Source: Diospyros lotus (taxonomy: Eukaryota; Streptophyta; Magnoliopsida; Ericales; Ebenaceae). From it: a stretch of DNA of 64,000 bases. A program made the translations under genes and the position numbers. A model generated the notes under the pieces. It had not been told where the DNA came from. It searched no databases and was given only the letters and a program-made list of their open reading frames with translations. Positions 53,548 through 64,000 of the stretch are shown one piece after another. The stretch is from the NCBI RefSeq assembly GCF_014633365.1, contig NC_068344.1, positions 16,321,669 through 16,385,668 on the forward strand, read 5' to 3'. Each line of letters opens with the position of its first letter. The stretch's first letter is position 1.

Positions 53548-55377
53548 ATGCTTAACAATAATAATAATATTCGAATGAACTTTAAGGTTTAGCGTAGAAA
53601 AACTAGAGAAACCGGATTTTTATAAACTTAAGTAAAGTTTCGAACATAATAAAATTCAAAGCATGTTTTGTGTAAATATAAAGTTTGACGTGGAAAACAT
53701 GGTTTCAACAGAAGAAAGAAAGACTTCGCAAAGATGCTTTAAACCTCGAAAAACTGGAGAAACTAGACTTTTATAAACTTAAGTAAAGTTTCGAACATAA
53801 TAAAATTCAAAGCATGTTTTGTGTAAATATAAAGTTTGACATGGAAAACATGGTTTCAACAGAAGAAAGAAAGACTTCGCGAAGATGCTTTATAGCAATA
53901 ACATATATAAAAATATCCAGAGCTTAAAGTAAAACTCATACTTCCTTTAAATTAGATAAAAATCCAAGACATGTTAGCATACATATAGGAAAAGGTCAGA
54001 GTTCAACCCCAAGAACTTTGTTTCAAAAGGAAACTAAAACTTAAATTCTTGAAAATTCTTTTTCAATGAGCCACCACGCTCCACGTCCACGTCCACGTCC
54101 CAATCTCCTCATTCATGATCAGTTGGGGGGAGGGGAAACATAAGGGGTGAGATTACGTAAATCTTAGTAAGTATAAGAGAACTATCAAACGTATTTATAT
54201 ATGACATGAACTTGCAACATGAACATATAACATAAGGGGACACGATAGGATCTACCAACTTGCAGGGGTAAGAACTTCCATCCGTAGCGCTACTAAACCC
54301 CGGTCCCGTAACTTGCTTGAGAACATGAAACTTGCTTAAAACATAACACGAGGGACCACATAAACATGATTCATGAGCGTGCTTAAACATTGTAGACAGT
54401 TCATAGTGTACTTACCTCAACTTGGTTGGAAAGGACCTAAATTTTCTGGCAAGACTATTTTGCTCCTATTTCTACACCAAATTTGCTCCTTCCTTTTGCA
54501 GAATTTTTCCCTTACTCTTTATCTCAAAATCCTCTCTTATGATTCTCTCAACCTTGCCCAAATTCTACCTAAAACTTGTGAACTACCTTAAGGCCTATTT
54601 ATAGACATCCTCAGCCAATCATGTTTTGCAACATTTCCATCATCATGAGGCCTCATTATTACCTTTCATGTGTGGCTAATAAATGCTTACCACATGTCCT
54701 TAAGATAAGGTTTGGAGAATTTTACAAACTCGGAGGCTAAGTAAGCTTTTCCCTGGCCAATCATGCGATGCCACCTCAGGGGGATCATTATGAGCCATCA
54801 TGTGATCTTATCTTATCTTCCAAATGACTAATGGAAGCTTACCATGTGTCCTTGATATTTTGAGCCTCACATGCTTAATTAGATTTTCAACACTTCCATC
54901 ATCACATCTCACATGGTTTAATTCATTTTTCTACATTTCCCATCATTACTCCCACATGGTTAATTGATTTTCTACATTTCCCATCATTACACCTTTAACT
55001 AGTTAGCTATATTTGGTTACCTTAACCACTTAGTTTGAGATATTTTGATAAGATATTTGAAGGTTTCAAGAACTACACCTTGGCCCGAACTTTTTGGATA
55101 ATTTACACTTAGGCCCCTTGTAACTTGGTCTCCGGGCTATTTTTAATTGCATTTTAGCCCCCCGAGGAAAGGATAAATTACTCTAATACCATAAGATTTT
55201 AGGTAAATTATATTTTTAATCGAACATCAATATTTATGATTTTGCCCCTGGCTCAGAAACTGAATTTTTGACTCAAGACTTCCACAATCCCTTGAAATGT
55301 CCTATTTCTTCAAGTATCCAAATCTAAAAATCTTGAGTATTACATCATATTTGAGTTTAAAAATCTCGGGTGTTACA
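53548..55377 (-). mobile_element. Solo LTR D inside a Cassandra LTR, TSD CTTAC
   Basis: CTTAC lies at 53543-53547 and 55378-55382, and the Cassandra LTR resumes TTATCCTCG at 55383. The minus reading starts TGTAACACCCGAG and ends GTTAAGCA with one extra base before the duplication. A TATA-like GTCTATAAATAGG (complement of about 54594-54606) fits leftward reading. It holds a 151-bp tandem duplication at 53589-53891. Confidence 0.78.
53589..53891. repeat. 151-bp tandem duplication in solo LTR D
   Basis: AAAAACT(A/G)GAGAAAC starts at 53598 and 53749, and AAGATGCTTT ends the units at 53740 and 53891. The copies are nearly identical, so the duplication is recent relative to the rest. Confidence 0.85.
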
Positions 55378-56529
55378 CTTACTTATCCTCGATATATACT
55401 ACCCTTCTCTAGGCTATTGGGGTATTACATTCTCCCCTCCTGAGCACATGACATCCTTGTCATGCGACCTTATAATCGGTCCCAAATCTCTTTCCTTTGC
55501 ATGGCCGATGTGGGATTCGCCTGAGGTGCCTACACGCACCCTTCTTAGGGACTCAGCATCCTCGCTGAGGTTTGCCCCACCACCGCGCTTAGAGGCTCGG
55601 GGGTCGGCTCTAATACCACCTGTAACATCCCGTATCAAGTAATAGGAAGGATTGAAACAATTTACCCTGATGGGCCTACACAAACTTCCTAGGGGATCAC
55701 CCATATTTGAGCTTCCCTAGTTCAAGCACGCTTAACCTCGGGAGTTCCTTGCCTACATTCAGCCCAAAAGGTATCCAGCTGGTGTTATTTTCTTTCTTAC
55801 TTATCCTCGTTATATATTACCATTCTCTGGGCTCTTAGGGTATTACAATATGTATTTAGGGATCTCGTGCTATTTATTGATATTGTGTAAGCCCTAAGGG
55901 TTGTATTCATGATTTAAGCATATTGATATTGTGTGAGCCTAAGGTCCACTTGTATATTGTTGAACATGAGCATATGTTTTTCATGATATGAAATATAACA
56001 TGGGGCATCTGACGTAAAGCATAATAGTCATGTGTGTGATAATGTGTAACATGGCATCGGGATGTAGGTTGGGAGCCTTGTTATGGCTATGTTGTTATAC
56101 ATGTGTACTTCATTTTGTCTCCACCACTTATCGTTGCGACCCATTTATTCTATTATGCTCGCTGAGCCTTGTGGCTCACTTTGTTTTAACATCATTCCAA
56201 GTATGGAAACTAATGTTCGAGGATGGATCTTATGGTATTGTTGTTCTCTAGGTAGTTGTGTGTATGGGGTAATGCTGATGGAAAAGATCTTTGCAGAGTG
56301 AGTTGTGGACAGAGGCTCAGATATTATGTTTTGTTAAATTTGAATGATTTATGCTTGTTATGTAAAAGAAGCCCCTGAAAAGTGTATTTATAGCTATTTA
56401 GCTTCCATTATTGTAATTTAAGTTGTTTGTATTTTGAGGTTGGTCAATTTTATTAGAGTTGAATTTTTGGCCCTTTCATTGTGGCATTAGAGTTTGTATA
56501 AAATAGAAATTGAGGAAATTTTGGGGGCG

Positions 56530-57072
56530 TTACACATAACATATGACATTACTTCTATATTTCTCCCCGTTAAACCTATCCTTCTTCTTTCTTAGGTTTC
56601 TTCTTTTAAATTCTTTCAACATTTTTCTTTTAATGAATATTTTACATTTCCTAGTAAGTATTTTAAAATCATTATTTTCTTCTTCTTCCTGACTAGTAGA
56701 ATGTGAAACTTTGAAAAGAAGATTCTTATCTCTTTTTTCCTTATTATCTTCTCTATTCATCATGATCTCATAAGTCATGATAGATCCAATCAAATCATCA
56801 ATAAATAAGCTATCTAGATCTTTAGCCTCTTGAATGGTTGTTACTTTTGGATCCCATTCTTTGGGAAGACTCCTAAATTTTTTTCTAACTTTCTCCCCAT
56901 TTGAAAAAGTTTTTCCTAGAGCCTCTAAACAAGTGACAATATAATTAAACCAAGTAAACATATCCTTAATTTGCTCCCAAGATTTTGTAGAAAAAAGTTC
57001 ATACTTATGAATCAGTAAATCAAGCCTAATCCATTCATTTAGATTCCTACTAAAGAATTTAAAGCAATCCAC
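56530..57072 (-). pseudogene. Sirevirus-like gag, middle part
   Basis: The minus frame reads IKDMFTWFNYIVTCLEALGK, FSNGEKVRKKFRSLPKEW and AIQ-like TIQEAKDLDSLF, the UBN2-type gag domain of copia elements that forms the particle. It ends in VICY at the knuckle, where solo LTR B interrupts. Its front (FKFFSRNLNEWIRL) is fused to LTR-derived sequence: about 57060 onward is shared with the other LTR copies. The gag N-terminus and primer site are therefore deleted. Confidence 0.8.
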
Positions 57073-57728
57073 TAAACCTCCTACTTGATCTCAAGTAGGC
57101 CCCTCTACCAACAAGCTAGGAAATTACAATCTCCTACCAACACCTGGTAGGCCCTCTAATATACACTGTTAGGAATACAAAACCTTATACCAAAACTTGA
57201 TAGGCACTCTAGCTCTCAAGTTAGGAAATACAATAAAAGTACAGAAAATAGAGTCTAAGAGATAAATTTCTTAGTTACAAAATCTCTCAATAATAAACGT
57301 AAACCTTAAACAAAACGATACAAATGATAATCAAAGACTTTTTGAGAGAAAAATGAAAGCACAAGTGGAATGGAGAACAAATTTAGCTCAAATGAATTTA
57401 TTCTAGCTCATTGGTGGTCTTAAGTGCATCATTGAATGGTATTTATAGGCATCCCAAGAGTTTCAAAAGAAACTAGTCATTTTTATAACTATTACTATTC
57501 ACAACAGTCGGATTATTGTTCACAACGATCGAATTACTGTTCACTGTAACAATAATAAAATTACTGTAGTAACAATAAAAAGGTACTTTTAAATAAATTT
57601 TTTGCACATTTTAACCAAATAAAACATAATATTCCAAATGTCATAAAAAATTTATTACAAGATTTTTGGCATTGGATTACATGATAAAATTGATTTTTAT
57701 TTTGGTGCTTAATAAAACATATAAAAGT
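57060..57728 (-). repeat. Sirevirus-like 5' LTR, left segment
   Basis: Homologous to about 46172-46870 of the left LTR. Cut by solo LTR C; the remaining 98 bp (60467-60564) follow it. Confidence 0.75.
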
Positions 57729-60461
57729 TGTAACAGCCCGCCTCCCGGAGCCTCCCCGTGCATAAAAAGGATCCATGAAAGGGTCATTACTCAAATGATA
57801 CCGAACAATAACACAAGCCAAAACACACTCACCACCTTTATTGAAACCATACCTTTTCTTTTACATCACAAAATTCATAATAACCATCCTTACATAACTA
57901 TCTATAGCATGAGCCCACCTGGGCTTACATAACGCACACCTACCTCAAAGACACACAAGCATTACTCTAACTGACATAATGACACCCATGATCTAGTTTC
58001 GAGAGGACTCTACACTTGCTATTATGACTCAACGATCTGGACCCAACTCTGCCATATGCACCTGCGATCTCAGAATACTCTTACCTGGAATGATGGAAAG
58101 CAAACGTGAGTCACAAGACTTAGCAAGCTTTAGAAAGGAAGGCTGTAGGTTAAAGACAAAACTATTCCCATAACACCCCATGCAATTCATGCCAATGGAA
58201 CCACACCATGTCATGATCCATACGTGCCTTACTTCTAAATGCATAACATAAAATTAACTGCATATAGAGGGTCATTGGGGCCCATATAACACACATATTG
58301 ACACTTAAGTCCCGCATACAAACATGTTGTAGCCTAATATAGGCTGCCATATCATCATTTAATAAGACCCGCCTTTTCCTGACCTTGGTCGGCTTTTACT
58401 AACATTCATAACTTACTTTTCCTGTCATCCATCACATCATCATATCCTTTTGCGATCGTGATCCACTTCCACGGCCTACATTCTGTGGTGGGCGCCACCC
58501 ATCCCCATCATACATAGCCACACATCCTCACTATGTAATGCAACAATTAGAAAATGCAATGGCTTTTGTAGCATAAATGTGATGACAAGGCTCCCATATA
58601 TCAAGCATCAGGCCATGCTACGCCCACATCGGAATTCACACGTGCGATATGCTTTAAATGCATCAGCTCACCTAAAGAACCCAAGTTGACTCTTAGACCA
58701 ACCGAGTAATGCAAATGCTCACACATGCCATCACGTACAAGGCATGTCCCCAAGTAAATGCAACCCAGTCCCTATGCAACACACACATCATGATATGCAC
58801 AAACCAAGGTAGGAATTTGGTAGAACTAACTCTTTTGGCCCGTCTAGTGCTTATCGTAACAGCCGATGACTGGCGCCCATACATCCAGCCATCAACTGCC
58901 ACGACTCACGGTTGATAGTCAGTGGCTTTGTACCCCATACCCTTAAGACACACATAGACACTATTAACTTTATATCGTCTAAACTTGACATTACATAACA
59001 TTTCTCCATAACTCTTCATGTACATAGTCACATAGACATCATGATACCGTTCTCATTCTCGCCTTTTCTCAAACATAGAAAGCTATCTCAGTACACATTT
59101 TACCGATCACCACACTTTTCTCATCAAGACTCTTAACATAGCCCCATTAAGCCATAATTAACTCTTCTAAGAACCTAACCCCAACGGGTTCGACATCATT
59201 CCCAAAGAAAGCGGAGTGATACAAGGTCCTGTGACAGATGTAATGAAAGACACCAAAAGATCATTTACTTAACTTATTTAATCACCAATAGACCCATTAT
59301 TAACGTGCAAGTTATGGAATGGTTTCCATGCGGGTTATCGTTATTAATGCGTGGAACCGAGTCATGGTGAGGAAGGGTTTAAAATATAAAAAATCACGAA
59401 GACTTTCACAAGAAATAAAGGATATGAGGAGAGGGTTAGGAACTTACCTTTATTTGGTCGATTCTTGATCTTTTTGCACTCCCGCTACGAAGTAAAATGT
59501 TCTATAGAGAATAACAAGTTCACGACTCAAATTAATTAAGTTCAATCGCACAATCCACATAATCTAATCGTAAAAAATTTATGATTTAAATATATAACAC
59601 CTCTAGTAATTTAACTTACTTACCAGAATATTTTTAGACACCGAATAACCTCAAAAAACTCTTAATTTCTCTCATTTTCTTTTCTTTTACTTCCTTTCTC
59701 GAGCTAGCGTGCGCCTTTTTCTTCTCCTCCCTTAATTTCTCTCATTTTCCTCTCTACTTCTTCAATCCCACAGTGCACTCCTCCCTTCAATTACACATTA
59801 CACTCCTTATATATACACATAATGCTTGAACACCAAGCATAGCACATTGAATTGGCCCCCCTGATTTCTACCATACCTTTCTGCCCACAGATTTTACGCC
59901 CACAGAACCACAACCCTTTTATAGATAAATTCTTTTTAATTTTTATAACCCATAATTAATCTCACAGGTTGCTGATTTCATTCCCCAAGGTTAATCATAA
60001 CCTATTTACTTTGTTGCAAAGCAATTGAAATTTAAAAGAAATTAAATAAAGGCTCAAGTTCGCCTTGCGTCCCAAGCTCATTGCTGCCAATTTCCCATTT
60101 TAATGTATATAATAATATTAATGTTAAATAAAACTATTTTATCTTATTATATAATATATATTTGCTGCCATAACTTATATATATACCAACTAGGGGCCTA
60201 TACCACATGTACTTACGTGAGCAGCTTCTCCATTTCCACATTATCAATTTTCCTTTTATTTATTTCTAAAAACCTAATCACTATTTTAACTTAGCACCAC
60301 ATATCTCTATATAAATAGTTGTTTATCCCTTGCAAATTCGGCAGCCTCTTTAATGACTTTTCTTTTATTTTTGTTATTATTATTATTATTGCTATTCACT
60401 AACTACCTCAAACACCGAAATTAATAGTCATTAATTATCTCTAAAATTTCGGGATGTTACA
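57729..60461 (-). mobile_element. Solo LTR C, 2.73 kb, TSD AAAGT
   Basis: TGTAACAGCCCGCC...GGGATGTTACA flanked by AAAGT at 57724-57728 and 60462-60466. In the minus reading it starts TGTAACATCCCGAAATTTTA, close to the start of LTR B. A TATA-like GTATATATAAGGAG (complement of about 59804-59817) supports leftward orientation. ORFs within (57666-57932, 58693-58915) have no recognisable product. Confidence 0.88.
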
Positions 60462-60466
60462 AAAGT

Positions 60467-60564
60467 AATTTAGAACACCAAGTTAATAACCATTAACAAA
60501 ATAATTTTATCATTAAAATACAATTATTTTTCATCATCAAAACTATATCAAATGCAAAACATCA
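60467..60564 (-). repeat. Sirevirus-like 5' LTR, U3 end
   Basis: Equivalent to 46847-46944, ending AAAACATCA. It completes the LTR interrupted by solo LTR C. Confidence 0.75.
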
Positions 60565-60974
60565 AAGACTAACCATGTGGAGCATCCAACATAGTGAGGT
60601 TAGCCCTTAGCTTTGAAGCTGCTTACCTAACTCTTGAGGAGTTCATAATTGAAAATCGAATTGATTGGGCAAAATCATGTCTTAACTACATGTTTCTTAA
60701 ACAACTTTTCCTTCTTGTGACACATTTTCTTCCTCTTTACATGAGTAGGGTATCAACAATTCACTATATTAGCATCATATGAGATTATTTGGAGATTGAT
60801 GTTTTACTCTTGTGATTGGTTTTGATTATGAAAAATAACGATAAGTTTTACACTCTAAGTCAAAAGTCAAGTATATGGTTTTCAAAACAAAAATTAATTT
60901 CAAGTACTTTATTAAAATGAAAATCAAATAAACTATAATTTTTTGTATATATATATAAATAGAGTTTTGTAACA
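60565..60974. other. Unassigned spacer
   Basis: A 62-codon frame at 60594-60782 and AT-rich DNA. Nothing recognised. Confidence 0.4.
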
Positions 60975-62430
60975 ACTTATATTTTAATGATGATTTCCTT
61001 TGATATTATTTTGATGATAAAAATCAATTGGATTTTGATGTTGAAATTATTTTATTAATGTTTATTATCTTGGTGCTTTAAATTATTTTTATATGTTCTA
61101 TTAAGCACCAAAATAAAAATTAATTCCACCATACAATTGAATGTAAAAAATCTTGTTATAGATTTCTTGATGACATTTGAAATATTATGTTTCTATTTGA
61201 TCAAAATTGTTAAATGAAAATTAAATCCAATATCAAAAATATCTTGTGATAAATTTTTTAATAGCATTTAGAATATTATGTTTTTATTTGATGAAAAAAA
61301 TATTATTAAATAAAAATTAATTTCATCATGTGATAAATTTCTATTTGAAATATTATGATTTTCATTTGATTAAAAATTCTCCAAAAAGTTATTTTTCAAA
61401 GAGGTTAAAAATAAAATTAACATTGTTGCCCCTAGAATTCGAACCCATGCCACCAGCATACCTAAGCACCTAAGTGCACACAAGCAACCACTCCAACTGG
61501 AAGCACCCTCATTTACTTATGTGCACAAATTAATTATATAGTAATTAAAATCCTACTGATTTTTTTGTCTTAGCAAACTGTCGACTGTTTGCTTTAATAT
61601 GTCGACCATTTTTATAAAACTGTAGATAGTTTTTATTAAACTGTCGATCGTTTCAAATCTTGCTCTCGATATCTAAATGTTGATAGCCCCTACATCAAGG
61701 ATGTCGACCGTTTTTGTTCCAGAATCTTTTAATGACTAGTTTAACAACTTGCTCGTGATGTTCCACCTTCCACCAATGACTATATTTTTAAATGGGCTCG
61801 AGATGCACTATAAATAGAAGATAGATGGATGATTCAAGGCATTTAAGAAAGTTTATTTCAAGCTTTCAAGTGTTTATTTTTCCAAGAGCTTAATTATTTC
61901 ATTTGTTCTTCATTTTTCTTTCTAAAGGTTTTGATTATCATTTGTATTATTTTGTTCAAGTCTTGTATTTATATTGAGAGAACTTATAACTAAAGGTGTC
62001 TACTCTTAGATCATCTCTTTTGTGTTACTCTTGGTTTTCCTAGCAAGATTGCTAGAGGGCCTACATTGATTATAGGAGGTTGTATTTCCTAACTTGTTGC
62101 TAGAGGGTTTGCTTGTTTAAGCAAGAGGTTGTTAACTCCTAACTTGTTGCTAGAGGGCCTATTTGGAGATATAGGAGGTTTTTAGTGGATTGGTTAAAAA
62201 ATCCTTAGTGAGGAGTTAAGGTAGTGGATTAGGTTTGGTTTAAGTCCAACCACTATATATCGTTGTGTCCCTTCTTTGCTTGTGTTCTTTGTTTCATTTA
62301 TTGTTCCAAGTATTTCAATAATCCTTACTTTCACTAAAATATCATTTTTCATCAAAAGGATTTTCAAAGTTCAATGAAAATTTTAAATAACCTAATTCAC
62401 CCCCCTCTTGGGTATTAGTGCCATTGTTAT
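60975..62430 (+). repeat. Sirevirus-like LTR in + orientation, with SINE insert
   Basis: The sequence is an inverted relative of the LTR at 45995-46944: TATGTTCTATTAAGCACCAAAAT, GCTAGAGGGCCTA repeats, and near its end TTCACCCCCCTCTTGGGT then CCATTGTTATACA. It is about 500 bp longer than the left copy because it carries a SINE-like insert (61421-61510) and GTCGAC-motif DNA (61560-61740). No internal region of this copy was found downstream. Confidence 0.65.
61421..61510 (-). mobile_element. tRNA-like SINE head on the minus strand
   Basis: The minus strand has CCAGTTGGAGTGGTTGC (complement of 61484-61500, box A-like) and GGGTTCGAATTC (complement of 61435-61446, box B), spaced as in tRNA-derived SINEs. 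No anticodon stem or long tail was made out. Confidence 0.5.
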
Positions 62431-62439
62431 ACAAACCTA

Positions 62440-62929
62440 ATGCTAGACCCTCTCAGTTTATAACCAAGAGCCTTTCGTGCTTCTTCAAGTCCTCAAGCTG
62501 AATATGCTATGGAATATGCTAAGTATATACCCAGAATATGCCATCCGAGAAATTCAGGATGGCTGCCACGTGTCCTCATTTCCCTCTTCTATAAATAGGT
62601 TGCTTGCCTCCTCACTCAAGTATGATCACTCATTTGCTGGGACTCCATTTTGCTCTCAAACTTAGATTAACTTAAGCATCTGAAGGTTTGTGTGGGGGTT
62701 ACCCACGCCTTTCACCATTTGTTCGTTTTCCAGGACCAGTTGGTTATTTTAGGGCTCTTATTCATCAGCAAGCAACTGTTTATCAGCATCAGCAAGTCAT
62801 CATCCCCCAAAGTCCCCTGATCATTTTTCAGCCTCCTGATTATTTTTAGACTCTTGACAATCCTTACACGTGGACGTCAATTTCATCTTTCCCATGTTAT
62901 AAATTCATTATTGTAACTTGGAAACAACA
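62440..62929 (+). repeat. Probable LTR of a gypsy element (left end uncertain)
   Basis: A TATA-like TCTATAAATAGG at about 62588-62599 and an end GGAAACAACA at 62920-62929 directly before ATTGGTTCCATCTATGGGAA, a decayed form of the primer site context usual in the Tat/Ogre side of Ty3/gypsy. The start was not located. Confidence 0.45.
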
Positions 62930-62949
62930 ATTGGTTCCATCTATGGGAA

Positions 62950-63855
62950 ACGAGATGAAAAGTCAAATAAAGAATGCTATTCATGATAAGCACCAGTGGT
63001 AATTGGAGGACTTTCTCTTAGGGCATTGAAATTCGCCCTCCTTCACGAGACTCACAAAATCTAACGGGAGTGTATTAGCTTCCACCCAACTTTCACAAAC
63101 AAGAAAGTCTCCAATTAACTCCCTTTGACCCCAACAACAAGTAGGGACCCAACCACCTTTGCCAAGTTTTCAACACCGGGTAAATCAGCATGAACTCCAC
63201 AATCAGCCAGGCCTTTCACAACAGCCTCCTCCTACTATCCCTTGGCAGATTATGAAGCATTGTGACAACAACATATTGAAGGAATGTAGGCCTTACGAGA
63301 CATGGTGAGATTACTTCAAAGTATGGTCCCCAATACGACATTACCGGCAACACTAAGAAGATTTGTGCCCGAACCTATGCCACTAAGGAGAACTCAGCAA
63401 AAGGATAAAGAAATTAATTCTTATCAAGGAGCTACGTTTGACACCCACTCTCGACCCTTACCCCATCAAGGAAATTTCTCAAAACTCCTATCACGAGACC
63501 CTAACGCCTCCCCATGACATAACCGAGGGAATAAGTCAAACTACCAAAGAGAGAGAGGTGATAGGCGAAGCCCAAAAGGTGAAAAACAACCAGAAGTTGT
63601 GACAAGTACACCCACAAGAGGAAAGAAAAGTCCTATTAGGAATTCAATGCCAAAAAATAGAGGGGCTAACAATAATAACACTGTAATGAGTATGAGAGAC
63701 GACATGAAGAGAGTGATAGAATAAGTGTTGTAGTAGAAAAAATTGGTTTCGGCTACTGAGGAACAACCCAGAAGGAAGTCCTCGTTCACCCAAAATATAT
63801 TGAGGAAGCCACTGCCCAAAAAATTCAAGATGCCACAAATTTTCCCTTATACTAG
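62950..63855 (+). pseudogene. Ty3/gypsy gag N-terminal fragment
   Basis: After the presumed primer site, broken + frames include MVRLLQSMVPNTTLPATLRR (63302) and, near 63775-63850, SSFTQNILRKPLPKKFKMPQ. The latter is close to the P-L-P-x-x-F-K-M-P motif that opens the capsid part of many plant Ty3 gag proteins. It is cut at about 63856 by another LTR-like sequence. Too short and broken to function. Confidence 0.6.
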
Positions 63856-63856
63856 T

Positions 63857-64000
63857 AAGTGTTGGTCCCTTAGGGTATGACCACTCAAGAAGGGGGTAAA
63901 TTGAGTGATTAATTTTTTTTGTAATTTTAATAAATATTCTTGATTAAGATTTTATTTAAGAATATATATATTTGATAATTATAATAAATAATGTTTGAGG
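63857..64000 (-). repeat. Edge of a further Sirevirus-like LTR
   Basis: TGTTGGTCCCTTAGGG at 63857, followed by AAGAAGGGGGTAAATTGAGTG, the complement of the TTCAC-C(n)-TCTTG motif near the LTR end in Sireviruses, then AT-rich DNA to the window edge. Confidence 0.45.

Larger units (their letters stand above)
51020..55847 (-). mobile_element. Cassandra TRIM array: nine LTRs, five internals, one TSD (ATATG)
   Basis: LTRs of about 220-227 bp (51020-51238, 51434-51660, 51671-51896, 52087-52312, 52318-52543, 52731-52956, 52962-53187, 53374-55429 interrupted, 55621-55847), each TGTAACATCC...GTATTACA. Five internals of about 190 bp start TTCTYCCCC (purine tract, complement) and end GGCTCTGATACCA (tRNA-Met primer site, complement), so the element reads leftward. 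Each LTR carries 5S rRNA-like sequence in the same orientation, including box C (GGATGGGTGACC). The whole is flanked by ATATG at 51015-51019 and 55848-55852. LTR pairs 2/3, 4/5 and 6/7 are joined by only 10, 5 and 5 bp. Confidence 0.9.
48118..56534 (+). mobile_element. Solo LTR B with nested Cassandra array, TSD CATAA
   Basis: TGTAACATCCTCGAATTTTG...GGGGGCGTTACA flanked by CATAA at 48113-48117 and 56535-56539. Removing it and one CATAA restores the gag frame exactly through the zinc knuckle (CYECQKFGH). Without the Cassandra array the LTR is about 3.6 kb. A TATA-like GTATATAAGG at about 48892-48901 supports + orientation. The start strongly resembles that of solo LTR C. Confidence 0.88.
45995..60564 (-). 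mobile_element. Gag-only Sirevirus-like copia element with nested insertions
   Basis: A left LTR (45995-46944), a purine tract AAAAAGGAGGATAT (complement of about 46945-46958), gag in two pieces and a right LTR (57060-57728 plus 60467-60564) lie in minus order. The PPT context with GTCATCATC and the CCCTCTTGGGT-type motif near the LTR end are typical of Sirevirus/Maximus copia. About 3.4 kb belongs to the element itself; the rest is nested solo LTRs B and C and the Cassandra array. No pol is present, and the front of gag with the primer site is deleted. No target duplication was found, so the two LTR ends might come from different copies. Confidence 0.75.

Noticed and set aside
51020..55847. 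5S rRNA gene array
   Set aside because: Only the box A to box C part of 5S is present, inside LTRs with TG..CA ends, primer sites and purine tracts: a Cassandra array.
51020..55847. CRISPR-like array
   Set aside because: Repeats of 220 bp with retroelement landmarks in a plant genome; no resemblance to CRISPR.
45995..60564. Target duplication for the Sirevirus-like element
   Set aside because: Left flank ATAAA and right flank AAGAC do not match, so none is claimed.

Overview
The window is nuclear DNA from a flowering plant, most likely a dicot. Evidence for this: spliced exons with GT..AG borders, retrotransposons primed by initiator tRNA-Met, plant-type L1 and RTE LINEs, tRNA-derived SINEs, Cassandra TRIMs that carry 5S rRNA sequence, and a plant ARIADNE-type gene. 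Nothing bacterial is present (no operons, Shine-Dalgarno sites or CRISPR). The species cannot be named from the sequence.

Only one convincing cellular gene is visible. It is the 3' part of an ARIADNE (RBR) E3 ubiquitin ligase gene on the + strand, eight exons between 13038 and 35018. Their 910 coding bases keep one open frame to the stop. The exons for the RING1 and IBR domains are not seen; they lie left of the window or have been lost. Intron 4 (14612-32060) has grown to about 17.4 kb by nested insertions, yet the exons look intact.

Layout: 1-5400 holds copia fragments in opposite orientations, one split by a solo LTR exactly at the RT active-site codons, then unassigned LTR-like DNA. 5573-12897 is an L1-type LINE on the minus strand with a 13-bp target duplication. 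13038-14611 is ARI exons 1-4. 15206-31435 (intron 4) holds a Ty3/gypsy pol remnant, a SINE, a copia integrase remnant split by a gag-only LTR element, a Caulimoviridae-like pol remnant, a truncated SINE, and a second, related LTR element without pol. 32061-35018 is ARI exons 5-8 with an RTE LINE and a hAT-like MITE in intron 7. 35511-40774 is a structurally complete Ty3 chromovirus. 40780-42268 is AT-rich spacer with a tandem duplication. 42279-45751 is a Mutator-like element with a 2.6-kb solo LTR inside it. 45995-60564 is a gag-only, Sirevirus-like copia element cut by two long solo LTRs. One of these contains a nine-LTR Cassandra array, which is itself cut by another solo LTR. 60975-64000 holds further copia LTR and gypsy gag fragments.

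The most unusual object is the Cassandra array (51020-55847). It has nine LTRs, five internal regions and three LTR-LTR junctions of 5-10 bp, and one 5-bp duplication (ATATG) flanks the whole array. LTR types alternate a/b, like a higher-order repeat. Two of the junctions have the composition expected of an unprocessed two-LTR (circle-type) joint.
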